From Bryobacterales bacterium (GTDB taxonomy: Bacteria; Cyanobacteriota; Vampirovibrionia; Obscuribacterales; Obscuribacteraceae), in NCBI GenBank assembly GCA_903970295.1, contig CAJCHQ010000844.1, positions 1-6,767 on the forward strand: a stretch of DNA of 6,767 nucleotides, written 5' to 3'. Within the stretch, counting starts at the first letter, position 1. The number at the start of each line of letters is the position of its first letter. Shown one piece after another: positions 1 to 5,989 of this stretch. Both the position numbers and the translations under genes were made by a program. A model generated the notes under the pieces. It made no database searches. It saw only the letters and a list, made by a program, of their open reading frames with translations, and was not told the DNA's origin.

Positions 1-202
1 TCGAGAACGGCACTCGGCTTGCGGTACAATTTGGCATCGGCGAAATCTCCTGGTTAATCTGTATAAGCACCAGCATTAACGCGGGGTTACACGATTTCGC
101 CGACCCCTTTCTCTCTATCTGCGTGAAATTTGCGGGCTAGATAGTTGGTATGGCGAAAATAGTTGAAGCTGTGATAAAGATCGTCAAGCGGAATAAGCGG
201 AA
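1..202. other. Left flank without a convincing gene
   Basis: No ORF with a plausible ribosome binding site is seen here. Besides the 11-bp inverted repeat there is a second, smaller one, CTATCT (115-120) with AGATAG (139-144). If the intron starts near 203, this stretch is its 5' exon, and the spliced RNA would join it to the sequence from 2302. An ATG at 150 opens 39 Lys-rich codons, but that frame runs into intron sequence and ends at 269, so it is not called as a gene. Confidence 0.4.
37..103. repeat. Inverted repeat with nested palindrome in the left flank
   Basis: The arms TCGGCGAAATC (37-47) and GATTTCGCCGA (93-103) are perfect 11-bp reverse complements around a 45-nt loop. Inside the loop GTTAAT (53-58) pairs with ATTAAC (75-80). 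A competing hairpin is possible between GGGGT (83-87) and ACCCC (103-107). There is no T run after the right arm, so it does not look like an intrinsic terminator. It could be the subterminal end of a mobile element or a regulatory hairpin. No family is recognised. Confidence 0.5.
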
Positions 203-523
203 GTGGCTTTCACGCTTAACCAAAATGGTGATGGAGGAGGAACAGCGCGTCGACCCTGCGCTTTCGTGACCATATCCCTCCCGGTCGAAAGCAGCCGCCT
301 AACCCGACGCACTTCCGCAAGTGGAACGTGGAAACCCCGTATCGCTCCCTTCGGGGACAGCAGACCGCAAGGTCTGCCTATGGCGGTGCGGGAACAGGAG
401 TGAGGACCAAGCGAATGTCGTTCTGTAATGGAACGAATAGGGGTTGCAACATCACCCCACGCGAAAGCGGGCAGACTTCCTCATGGTCTCGCGTCACAAG
501 ATAGTTTCTAGAACCGACTTAAC

Positions 524-530
524 GGAAGGA
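524..530 (+). promoter_or_regulatory. Ribosome binding site fixing the intron ORF start
   Basis: GGAAGGA sits 6 nt before ATG 537. This decides the start, since the same frame is open upstream to 444. Confidence 0.7.
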
Positions 531-536
531 AAGCAA

Positions 537-2195
537 ATGGACGCAGCAACACGGGCGTGTGCACCTTCCGGCACGGCATGGGGCAGCATCAACTGGCCCA
601 ATGTTACACGCCATGTAAGACGGCTGCAAACGCGTATTGTGAAGGCAACACAGGACGGTAACCACGGCACGGCAAAAGCCTTGCAATGGCTGCTGACCCA
701 CTCGTTTAGCGGCAAAGCACTAGCCATCAAGCGGGTGACTGAAAACAAGGGCAAGAACACCGCCGGTGTGGACGAGGTAACGTGGAAAACACCGGTGGCT
801 AAGACCAACGCGATTAGGTTGTTGAAGAGGCGTGGTTATACGCCTCTTCCGCTTCGGAGGGTTTATATTCCGAAGAAAAACGGCAAGATCAGGCCACTCG
901 GCATACCCTGCATGATCGATCGGGCACAGCAAGCGTTGTATTTGCTTGCGCTCGAACCGATTGCGGAAACCACCGCCGACCTGAATTCTTATGGGTTCAG
1001 GCCGCAACGCGCCACTGCCGACGCCGGGGAACAATGCTTCATCGTCCTCTCGCGAAAGGTCAGTGCGCAATGGGTGCTGGAAGCCGACATCAAAAGCTGT
1101 TTTGACCAAATCAGTCACGACTGGATGGTTGCCAACATCCCCACGGACAAGGTGATTCTCAAGAAGTGGCTCAAGGCGGGATATGTATATCAAAACGAAC
1201 TCTTCCCGACCGACGCCGGTACTCCACAAGGAGGCATCATTTCACCGGTGGCGGCCAACATGACATTGGATGGTATCGAAGCGATGCTGGCGGAGAAATT
1301 TCCGTTTGCCAAGTCCAGAGGTTTGAAAATGCACATGGTGCGTTATGCGGATGACTTTATTATTACCGGCAATTCGAAAGACTGGCTGGAACAAGAGGTC
1401 AAGCCCGCAGTGGTTGAATTTCTGGCAGAACGCGGTTTAGTGCTGTCACCAGAAAAAACCAAAGTCACGCATATCCGGGATGGGTTTGATTTCCTCGGGT
1501 GGAACATTCGCAAGTACAACGACAAGCTATTAATGAAGCCGTCGAAAGCGAACGTCAAAGCGCATCTTGACAAAATCCGTGAAATCTTCAAAGGCAACAA
1601 GTCGGCGAAACAGGCCAATCTGATCGGGCTGCTTAATCCTGTTTTACGCGGATGGGCGAACTATCACCGCCATGTCGTCGCCAAGAAAACCTTTGCTCGC
1701 GTTGATAACCATGTCTGGTCGCTGCTATGGCGATGGGCGACAAGAAGGCACTCCAACAAAGGAACCGGGTGGATTAGGGAGAAATACTTTAAGACCAAGG
1801 GCTCCCGGAGTTGGGTATTTGCCGCCACAGAAAAACAAGAAGATGGAACCAGCAGAGAACTCATCTTGCTACATGAATCGGACACGCCAATCCAGCGGCA
1901 TGTCAAGATTAAAGCTGCGGCCAATCCGCATGACCGTACGTGGGAAGACTATTTCGCGACCCGGTGGGCCAAGAAAATGTTGCAGTCAGCGGGCGGTCGT
2001 GGGAAGCTTTACCGTGTCTGGCTAAGGCAAGATGGCATGTGTCCGCACTGTCAGGTGCCGATCACAAAGGATACTCCTTGGAGTATTCGCCACATTGTGA
2101 AGAAGCCCGAGGGTGGATCGGATGCAGCAAGCAATCTTCAGATGTACCATCTCAATTGTCGTAGAAATCATCATGCCGAATATTCAGTTATGTAG
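537..2195 (+). CDS. ltrA: Group II intron reverse transcriptase/maturase with HNH endonuclease
   Basis: Multifunctional intron-encoded protein of 552 aa. It binds the intron RNA to help splicing, nicks target DNA and reverse-transcribes the intron at the new site. Fingers/palm RT motifs run in order: GVDEVTW (77-83), RPLGIP (119-124), YGFRPQR (152-158), LEADIKSCFD (181-190, with D184 as the first catalytic Asp), GTPQGG (228-233), YADD (270-273, the catalytic pair), LSPEKTK (303-309) and GFDFLGWN (316-323). The maturase X/thumb follows, with LNPVLRGWANYHRH at 366-379. The C-terminal HNH domain has C502-x2-C505, H519, N533, H538, C541 and H545/H546, all present. The start is ATG 537, because GGAAGGA (524-530) lies 6 nt upstream. 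The frame is open further upstream to a TTG at 444 but without a comparable site. No frameshift is seen, and full length with all catalytic residues suggests a mobile-competent element. The gene symbol is the generic family name. Confidence 0.95.
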   Translation: MDAATRACAPSGTAWGSINWPNVTRHVRRLQTRIVKATQDGNHGTAKALQWLLTHSFSGKALAIKRVTENKGKNTAGVDEVTWKTPVAKTNAIRLLKRRGYTPLPLRRVYIPKKNGKIRPLGIPCMIDRAQQALYLLALEPIAETTADLNSYGFRPQRATADAGEQCFIVLSRKVSAQWVLEADIKSCFDQISHDWMVANIPTDKVILKKWLKAGYVYQNELFPTDAGTPQGGIISPVAANMTLDGIEAMLAEKFPFAKSRGLKMHMVRYADDFIITGNSKDWLEQEVKPAVVEFLAERGLVLSPEKTKVTHIRDGFDFLGWNIRKYNDKLLMKPSKANVKAHLDKIREIFKGNKSAKQANLIGLLNPVLRGWANYHRHVVAKKTFARVDNHVWSLLWRWATRRHSNKGTGWIREKYFKTKGSRSWVFAATEKQEDGTSRELILLHESDTPIQRHVKIKAAANPHDRTWEDYFATRWAKKMLQSAGGRGKLYRVWLRQDGMCPHCQVPITKDTPWSIRHIVKKPEGGSDAASNLQMYHLNCRRNHHAEYSVM

Positions 2196-2226
2196 CCGGG
2201 TGTCGCAAGATGCCTTTGCGAGGCTT

Positions 2227-2260
2227 GAGCCGTGTGGATCGAAAGACCCATGCACGGTTC
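2227..2260 (+). ncRNA. Group II intron domain V
   Basis: This 34-nt catalytic hairpin has GAGCCGTG at 2227-2234 pairing with CACGGTTC at 2253-2260, and a GAAA tetraloop at 2241-2244. The catalytic triad AGC lies at 2228-2230. The length and terminal sequences match the bacterial domain V consensus, making it the most diagnostic ribozyme segment in the window. Confidence 0.93.
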
Positions 2261-2301
2261 TTAGGGGGCCGAGCGCGGGTAACCGCGTTCGGCTACCCGA
2301 C
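2261..2301 (+). ncRNA. Group II intron domain VI and 3' splice site
   Basis: The stem GCCGAGCGCGG pairs with CCGCGTTCGGC around a GTAA loop. It is followed by a bulged A at 2295 within CTACCCGAC, 6 nt before the proposed last intron base C2301. The terminal AC fits the 3' AY rule. The 2'-OH of A2295 would be the lariat branch point. Confidence 0.85.
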
Positions 2302-2511
2302 TTGGTACTCATTCGATCTTTTGAAAACCCGCCATTCAATTGTGAAATCTTTGTTCCCGCCAACTACTCGCCTGAAACGGCGGGTTAGAGGGTGTTGCCG
2401 ACAAGCGGCATTCGAATTCCGTCAATTATCAATGGCCGGTTCGTGACGCACTGCAGCCTGTCGCGACCAAGCCTTCCATTTCTGGCGGCAAGATTGCGAT
2501 GCGAGCGGGCG
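2302..2511. other. Intron 3' flank, no gene recognised
   Basis: Two plus-strand frames stay open from the intron into this stretch, but both depend on intron sequence for their start codons. A GC-rich inverted repeat, CCCGCC (2356-2361) with GGCGGG (2379-2384), lies downstream of the recombinase gene on the minus strand. It lacks a T run, so termination is only possible. Nothing else is recognised. Confidence 0.4.
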
Positions 2512-3708
2512 TTACCATCCCATCTTATGCTGCGCTTCGGTTTCCTTGTGTCGTTTATCGTCCGATGAGTGTAAATAATTGTTCGTGGTGCTGATCGATT
2601 CGTGACCAAGATTGTCGCGTACGTGGCGCAAATCGACATCGTTGTTGGCCATGTGAGTGCCGGCGGTGTGGCGAAGCCAATGAGCGGAAGCAAGTTCGAT
2701 GCGTGCGGCATGGTGCTCGAATTCCGGGCCACGCTGGCGAAACCGTTCTGCGACCTGGTCGAAGACGTGCTTCACGATTAGGTGCACTGCGCCGCGTGTC
2801 ATGGGACGCGGTTTGCCACCGATCGGCAGTAACAACGGCCCGGTCTCTCCTTGCAGAGGGAAGGAGGGCAGTCCTTTTTCCCGCCGATACCTCGCCAGCT
2901 CGACCATCAGTTCATTGGTGGCGGGCACGATACGCAGCTTGTCGCCCTTACCAAGTATTTCCAGCCACCAGCGATCTTGGCCGTCCTTATCACGCCGACA
3001 AAAGAAACTTCCCATGGTATTGCTGATGACTTCCGAAATCCGTAGGCCGCACAGGTACAGCAGGGAGAATAGCCAGCGAGCGCGAAAATAATGGTCGCGC
3101 TCGCGATCCGATTCCTTGGGCATGGCATCAATAGTCACTTTTACCTCCAGCCAGAGATCATCTTCCAGGAAGCGGGTGACGCGCGGCTTTGCCTTGCGCG
3201 CCCGCTGGCGCGATAGCGACAACGGATTGCCGGCCAGATAGCCGGCATTGACCAACCAGGAAAACATAGCGTTGAGAATCACAACGCTCTGACGCTGGCT
3301 GGTTGGCGCCAACGGTCCCGCGAACGGTCGCCAGTCTGGATGTGATCGCGCGACGCGCTTTCCGGTTTTCATGATCCAACGTGACGTCGGCTGAGGGTTA
3401 GAGAGAAAATGTTGATATGCCAATAAATCTTCGTGAGTGAGCGACGACACAGGTTTTGTCCGCTCAATGGTCGCCCAGAGCACCAGGCGCTCGACTTCCT
3501 TGCGGTAGTTGTTGAAGGTGGTTTGGGTGTCGAGATAGCGAGCCAGCCAGGCTTTGATCGCGTCGACGTCGGTGTTGGCGGCTATTTGCGGCCGATTTCC
3601 AGTCGCGCGATTGGCACCATGCATGCCGTCAAGCGGCTGCGGGATTGCAACGCTTTCCAAGGGCGCGATCAAGCGAGGAACAATTGTATTTGTGTTTTCG
3701 TTTGACAC
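2512..3708 (-). CDS. tnpS: Tyrosine recombinase, TnpS-type cointegrate resolvase
   Basis: Site-specific recombinase of 398 aa. The N-terminal part (about 47-155) is a SAM-like core-binding domain (AWLARYLDTQTTFNNYRKEVERLVLWA region). The C-terminal catalytic domain contains the full set: R223 (GLRISE), K254 (GKGDK), H343 and R346 (HWLRHTAG), H369 (NLGHES) and the nucleophile Y378 (NNYLHS). The start is GTG 3708, with GAGGA (3713-3717 on the opposite strand) 4 nt upstream; no ATG start is available near it. The divergent KfrA_N coiled-coil gene across an AT-rich spacer is the arrangement of tnpS and tnpT in Tn4651-type Tn3-family transposons, where TnpS resolves cointegrates at a site between the two genes. 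The name rests on this context plus family features, not on alignment. As I recall, Tn4651 TnpS is shorter by tens of residues. A general phage-like or Xer-like integrase is the alternative. Confidence 0.88.
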   Translation of the reverse strand: MSNENTNTIVPRLIAPLESVAIPQPLDGMHGANRATGNRPQIAANTDVDAIKAWLARYLDTQTTFNNYRKEVERLVLWATIERTKPVSSLTHEDLLAYQHFLSNPQPTSRWIMKTGKRVARSHPDWRPFAGPLAPTSQRQSVVILNAMFSWLVNAGYLAGNPLSLSRQRARKAKPRVTRFLEDDLWLEVKVTIDAMPKESDRERDHYFRARWLFSLLYLCGLRISEVISNTMGSFFCRRDKDGQDRWWLEILGKGDKLRIVPATNELMVELARYRREKGLPSFPLQGETGPLLLPIGGKPRPMTRGAVHLIVKHVFDQVAERFRQRGPEFEHHAARIELASAHWLRHTAGTHMANNDVDLRHVRDNLGHESISTTNNYLHSSDDKRHKETEAQHKMGW

Positions 3709-3739
3709 CGTGTCCTCGACATGTCCAAAATTTTCGAAT

Positions 3740-3767
3740 AATCATAATAATACACATTATATGAATA
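3740..3767. other. Putative rst core recombination site (dif-like, 11-6-11)
   Basis: The arms AATCATAATAA (3740-3750) and TTATATGAATA (3757-3767) flank the central TACACA (3751-3756). The inner ATAAT/ATTAT is a perfect inverted repeat, and a TCAT/ATGA pair continues outward with a one-base offset. In Tn4651-type modules the recombinase core lies between tnpS and tnpT, as here. The centre closely matches that of the dif-like site at 5942-5969. The strand-exchange position is not known. Confidence 0.6.
3756..3761 (-). promoter_or_regulatory. Possible -10 box of the recombinase gene
   Basis: On the minus strand this reads TATAAT, a perfect -10, about 48 nt upstream of the GTG start. The -35 at the right distance (CTACAT) is poor. 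The box overlaps the right arm of the core site, so recombinase bound to its site would cover its own promoter. Autoregulation is inferred. Confidence 0.4.
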
Positions 3768-3791
3768 ATGTCTAATTAATGTAGTGAATCG

Positions 3792-3820
3792 TTACATATA
3801 CAATGTAATACGTTGTATTA
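3792..3820. repeat. Two inverted repeats, candidate TnpT binding sites
   Basis: TTACAT (3792-3797) pairs with ATGTAA (3803-3808), and TAATAC (3806-3811) pairs with GTATTA (3815-3820). The two dyads overlap by 3 bp on the tnpT side of the core. Accessory protein sites next to the core are expected, because TnpT of Tn4651 binds the spacer and stimulates TnpS. A weak tnpT promoter could overlap them (TTACAT 3792-3797, TATTAT 3816-3821, 18-nt gap), which would allow autorepression. Confidence 0.4.
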
Positions 3821-3849
3821 TAAGTTACCGAAGTCAAGGAAAGTTACCC

Positions 3850-4905
3850 ATGGATGCCGCTCTCCCGAATGAAAAGCAACTTTTGACCGACATAGAGCAG
3901 CTACGTGAGCAGTTTCCACAAACGCAGGATCTGTATAGAGAGGTCTGTACTTTGCTCTTTTTCCGGTACGGCATGACCCCAACAGCCAACAAGCTTTACC
4001 AGCTCGTACGCAAGGGAAGCATGTCGGCGCCGGCGGAGGCACTTGGGAAATTCTGGGAGGACCTGCGCGAAAAGAGTCGCGTCCGGATTGAGCACCCGGA
4101 TCTGCCCGACGCACTGAAAACGGCCGCCGGTGAATTGACCTCGGCACTTTGGACCTCCGCTCAGACGCTGGCGACCAGCGCATTGGAAGCTCTTCGCGCC
4201 GAAGCCCAAGCTACGGTGATGGAAGCCAATACATCGTTGACATCAGCCCATCTGGATCGAGACAATGCCTTACGGTCCCTCGAAGCGGCCCTGGCACAGC
4301 TCGACCTCGAGCGCGCCAGCGTTGCCAAGCTGAACCAGGACTTGGCCGCCGCCTCGGCAGTCAATGGCGAGCTGGAAGCTCAAATACTGCGCATCAACAC
4401 TGACAATGCTTTACTTCAGCAAAGCCTGGCTGAAGCCAGAACGGACTTCGGCGCAGAGTTGGAAAAGGTACGCGCCGGCGCGCAACTCGCAGACGAGCGA
4501 TTCCGCGCGCTGGAGACGCGCTCGTTGCTCGAAATCGATCGCGAACGAACAGCCGGCGTGAAGCTGCAAAAGGAATTGGACAGCACGAGAGCTGCCGCCA
4601 CGTTGTCTGCGGAACGCGCTCGATCAGAAATCTCGGCGCTTCAAGAGCAGCTTGGAAATTTGCGCCACAACGCCGGCGTGCAAGAAGGAAAATTACTGGC
4701 TGCAATCGCCGCCCGCGATGCGATGGTCGCAGACCTGAGAGCATCACGGGCGCAATGGAGTGAAGCCAACACACAGCTCACATTGGCCAGTGCCGATGCA
4801 GAGCGTTGGCGCACAGATGCCCACGAGCTGCGGCAAACTGTAGCGTCATTGATGGCGAAAGAAATGAAACTGCCACGCGCACCTCGGAAGCAAAAGACGG
4901 AATGA
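3850..4905 (+). CDS. tnpT: KfrA_N DNA-binding coiled-coil protein, TnpT-type resolution accessory factor
   Basis: The protein has 351 aa and no signal peptide or membrane segment. Residues about 10-125 form a KfrA_N-like DNA-binding region, including RYGMTPTANKLYQLVRKGSM (39-58) and the FWEDLREKSRV segment (69-78). Residues about 105-340 are a long Ala/Glu/Arg/Leu-rich coiled coil without proline, followed by a basic tail (LPRAPRKQK, 341-349). This two-part build is shared by plasmid KfrA proteins and by TnpT, the helper that binds the resolution site and stimulates TnpS. Divergent placement from the recombinase favours TnpT. The start is ATG 3850, with AAGGA (3836-3840) 9 nt upstream. A GTG at 3784 in frame would add 22 residues but has no site and would encroach on the AT-rich spacer. 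Its high Leu/Ala coiled coil makes database matches to unrelated coiled coils likely. Confidence 0.83.
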   Translation: MDAALPNEKQLLTDIEQLREQFPQTQDLYREVCTLLFFRYGMTPTANKLYQLVRKGSMSAPAEALGKFWEDLREKSRVRIEHPDLPDALKTAAGELTSALWTSAQTLATSALEALRAEAQATVMEANTSLTSAHLDRDNALRSLEAALAQLDLERASVAKLNQDLAAASAVNGELEAQILRINTDNALLQQSLAEARTDFGAELEKVRAGAQLADERFRALETRSLLEIDRERTAGVKLQKELDSTRAAATLSAERARSEISALQEQLGNLRHNAGVQEGKLLAAIAARDAMVADLRASRAQWSEANTQLTLASADAERWRTDAHELRQTVASLMAKEMKLPRAPRKQKTE

Positions 4906-5014
4906 TAGCCGCCGTCAGGCGTGCCGCAGGTTACCAGCACCAGAGAGGCGCTTCCAGTTGTACGCCCAGCCATTCGGCGGCGCTCATTCAGTATTCAAGT
5001 GAAGGAGTCTGACT
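4906..5014 (+). other. Spacer between tnpT and the 255-aa gene
   Basis: GCCGCCG (4908-4914) and CGGCGGC (4975-4981) are perfect 7-bp inverted repeats about 60 nt apart, without a T run. No terminator is clear, so read-through from tnpT into the next gene is possible. No separate promoter was recognised. Confidence 0.35.
5001..5007 (+). promoter_or_regulatory. Ribosome binding site for the GTG start at 5015
   Basis: GAAGGAG lies 7 nt before GTG 5015. It is the strongest Shine-Dalgarno match near the gene and selects this non-ATG start. Confidence 0.7.
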
Positions 5015-5782
5015 GTGAGTGGATTAGTACTTTTTCAGATGTGGGAGCCGTTTCGACAATTGCTGATTGAGCGTCATCAGTTTTATGTGAAACAAGCGCA
5101 AAGTCGCCTGCTTAGCCAGTTCAATGATATGGAGAGTGATGCCGCAAAAGCCGCTGCCGAGTGGCTGGAACGTAACCAACACCATTTCGATCCAGACAGA
5201 CACGATCCGAGCGAATTCTATGAAGCTGCGCATGACGAGAGTATCTCGCACTACCACTTGCTTGCAGACATGCGTGACAACACCAGATTGAGTGTGGTAG
5301 CCAGCATTTACCATGAATGGGACAAGCAATTGCGCGACTGGCTGGTGCGCGAGATCAATCATTGGCACAGCGGGGAAGATGTACGCGCCAAGATATGGTC
5401 ACAGGATTTTGGCAGCCTATCTGATCTTTTTGCCGCTCTCGGGTGGGATACACGAAGCAAGCCTTATTACGCCGCACTTGACGCCTGTCGTTTGGTGGTC
5501 AATGTCTACAAGCACGGGGAAGGAACGTCATTCCAGGATCTGAAGCAGCGATATCCGGAATACATCGATAATCCACTCAAAAGTTTGGGTGACTTGGCGC
5601 TGGGAATGAGCTTTTCCGACTATACAAACCTCGCCGTGACAGAGGAACAGATCAGTGGTTTTTCTGCGGCGATCGTGGCGTTCTGGAACGACGTCCCGAA
5701 AAGCACTTTCGATAACCAGGTCGGCGAACTGCCGAAGTGGTTCGAGAAAGCTTGGTTGAAAGACCGCAGCGGGAAGAAGTGA
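5015..5782 (+). CDS. Conserved-looking protein of unknown function, possible HEPN-like fold
   Basis: This is a 255-aa soluble, mainly helical-looking protein, rich in His, Trp and acidic residues and without signal peptide or membrane segment. The start GTG 5015 is supported by GAAGGAG (5001-5007) 7 nt upstream. The segment ACRLVVNVYKHGEG (157-170) recalls the helix of HEPN domains in which Arg and His form the RNase site. Here R159 and H167 are 7 residues apart, one more than the usual R-x(4-6)-H, while N163-x3-H167 is also present. The HEPN reading is therefore only a suggestion, and no family name is claimed. It lies 109 bp after tnpT on the same strand and 159 bp before the dif-like site. 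It may be a cargo gene of the recombination module, or a defence or toxin-like gene if the HEPN idea is right. Confidence 0.8.
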   Translation: MSGLVLFQMWEPFRQLLIERHQFYVKQAQSRLLSQFNDMESDAAKAAAEWLERNQHHFDPDRHDPSEFYEAAHDESISHYHLLADMRDNTRLSVVASIYHEWDKQLRDWLVREINHWHSGEDVRAKIWSQDFGSLSDLFAALGWDTRSKPYYAALDACRLVVNVYKHGEGTSFQDLKQRYPEYIDNPLKSLGDLALGMSFSDYTNLAVTEEQISGFSAAIVAFWNDVPKSTFDNQVGELPKWFEKAWLKDRSGKK

Positions 5783-5808
5783 AAATCCAAATAAAAGCGC
5801 ACCGGGTT

Positions 5809-5863
5809 CGACATCAATTTGTAACTATTCGGTCGATTCCACGAACACCCCAAAGTGATGTCG
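5809..5863. repeat. 8-bp inverted repeat after the 255-aa gene
   Basis: CGACATCA (5809-5816) and TGATGTCG (5856-5863) are perfect reverse complements. A third GATGTCG copy follows at 5880. It could be a weak 3' hairpin or protein sites between the gene and the dif-like site. No T run is present. Confidence 0.35.
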
Positions 5864-5941
5864 CTAAACACCTCAGTAAGATGTCGGTGTACTGGATCGG
5901 CGTTGATTCGTGCAAAGGCGGATTATAGAGGTTATTTTATA

Positions 5942-5969
5942 ATTTTACATAATACAAATTATGCGAAGT
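5942..5969. other. dif: dif-like XerC/XerD recombination site
   Basis: The left arm ATTTTACATAA (5942-5952) matches the XerD half of E. coli dif (ATTTAACATAA in this orientation) at 10 of 11. The right arm TTATGCGAAGT (5959-5969) matches the XerC half (TTATGCGCACC) at 8 of 11. The 6-bp centre TACAAA (5953-5958) matches TATACA at 4 of 6. In total 22 of 28 positions agree with dif recalled from E. coli. It could be the chromosomal dif, a plasmid resolution site, or an attachment site used by an element that exploits Xer. Confidence 0.75.
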
Positions 5970-5989
5970 TGCGCCGCCGCCAGCGCTGG

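Larger units (their letters stand above)
203..2301 (+). mobile_element. Group II intron with intact RT/maturase/HNH protein
   Basis: This is a self-splicing retroelement RNA of about 2.1 kb carrying its own reverse transcriptase ORF. The 3' end is secure: a 34-nt domain V is followed by domain VI with a bulged branch A and a terminal AC. The ORF occupies the domain IV position. Upstream, 227-456 reads as domain I. GGTGATG (227-233) is a perfect 7-bp complement of CATCACC (450-456), as expected for the helix closing domain I. GNRA-type hairpins occur at 366-381 (CAGACC, GCAA, GGTCTG) and around 461-470 (CGC, GAAA, GCG). The 5' end is inferred: GTGGC at 203 lies about 24 nt before the closing helix, a plausible spacing, but it departs from the usual GUGYG. 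A start at 171 (GTGAT) is an alternative. The HNH-bearing protein and the domain V sequence fit a bacterial chloroplast-like (IIB-type) lineage rather than class C. Confidence 0.85.

Noticed and set aside
150..269. 39-aa Lys-rich ORF beginning MAKIVEAVIK
   Set aside because: No ribosome binding site, and the frame crosses the proposed intron start and stops inside intron sequence.
203..403. 66-aa plus-strand ORF with an Arg/Pro-rich product
   Set aside because: It lies in domain I of the group II intron, where the sequence is explained by RNA structure. The start is an unsupported GTG and the composition is not protein-like.
2183..2200. TTATGTA resembling a XerD arm at the end of the intron ORF
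   Set aside because: No opposite arm or 6-bp centre follows, and the bases code for the last residues of the intron protein.
2113..2446. Two plus-strand ORFs (91 and 78 aa) spanning the intron 3' end
   Set aside because: Their starts lie in the intron ORF or domains IV-V and the frames pass through catalytic RNA. Only the part after 2301 could belong to an interrupted gene, and it is too short to judge.
5801..5816. GGTTCGA resembling a tRNA T-loop
   Set aside because: No acceptor, D or anticodon arms can be built around it.
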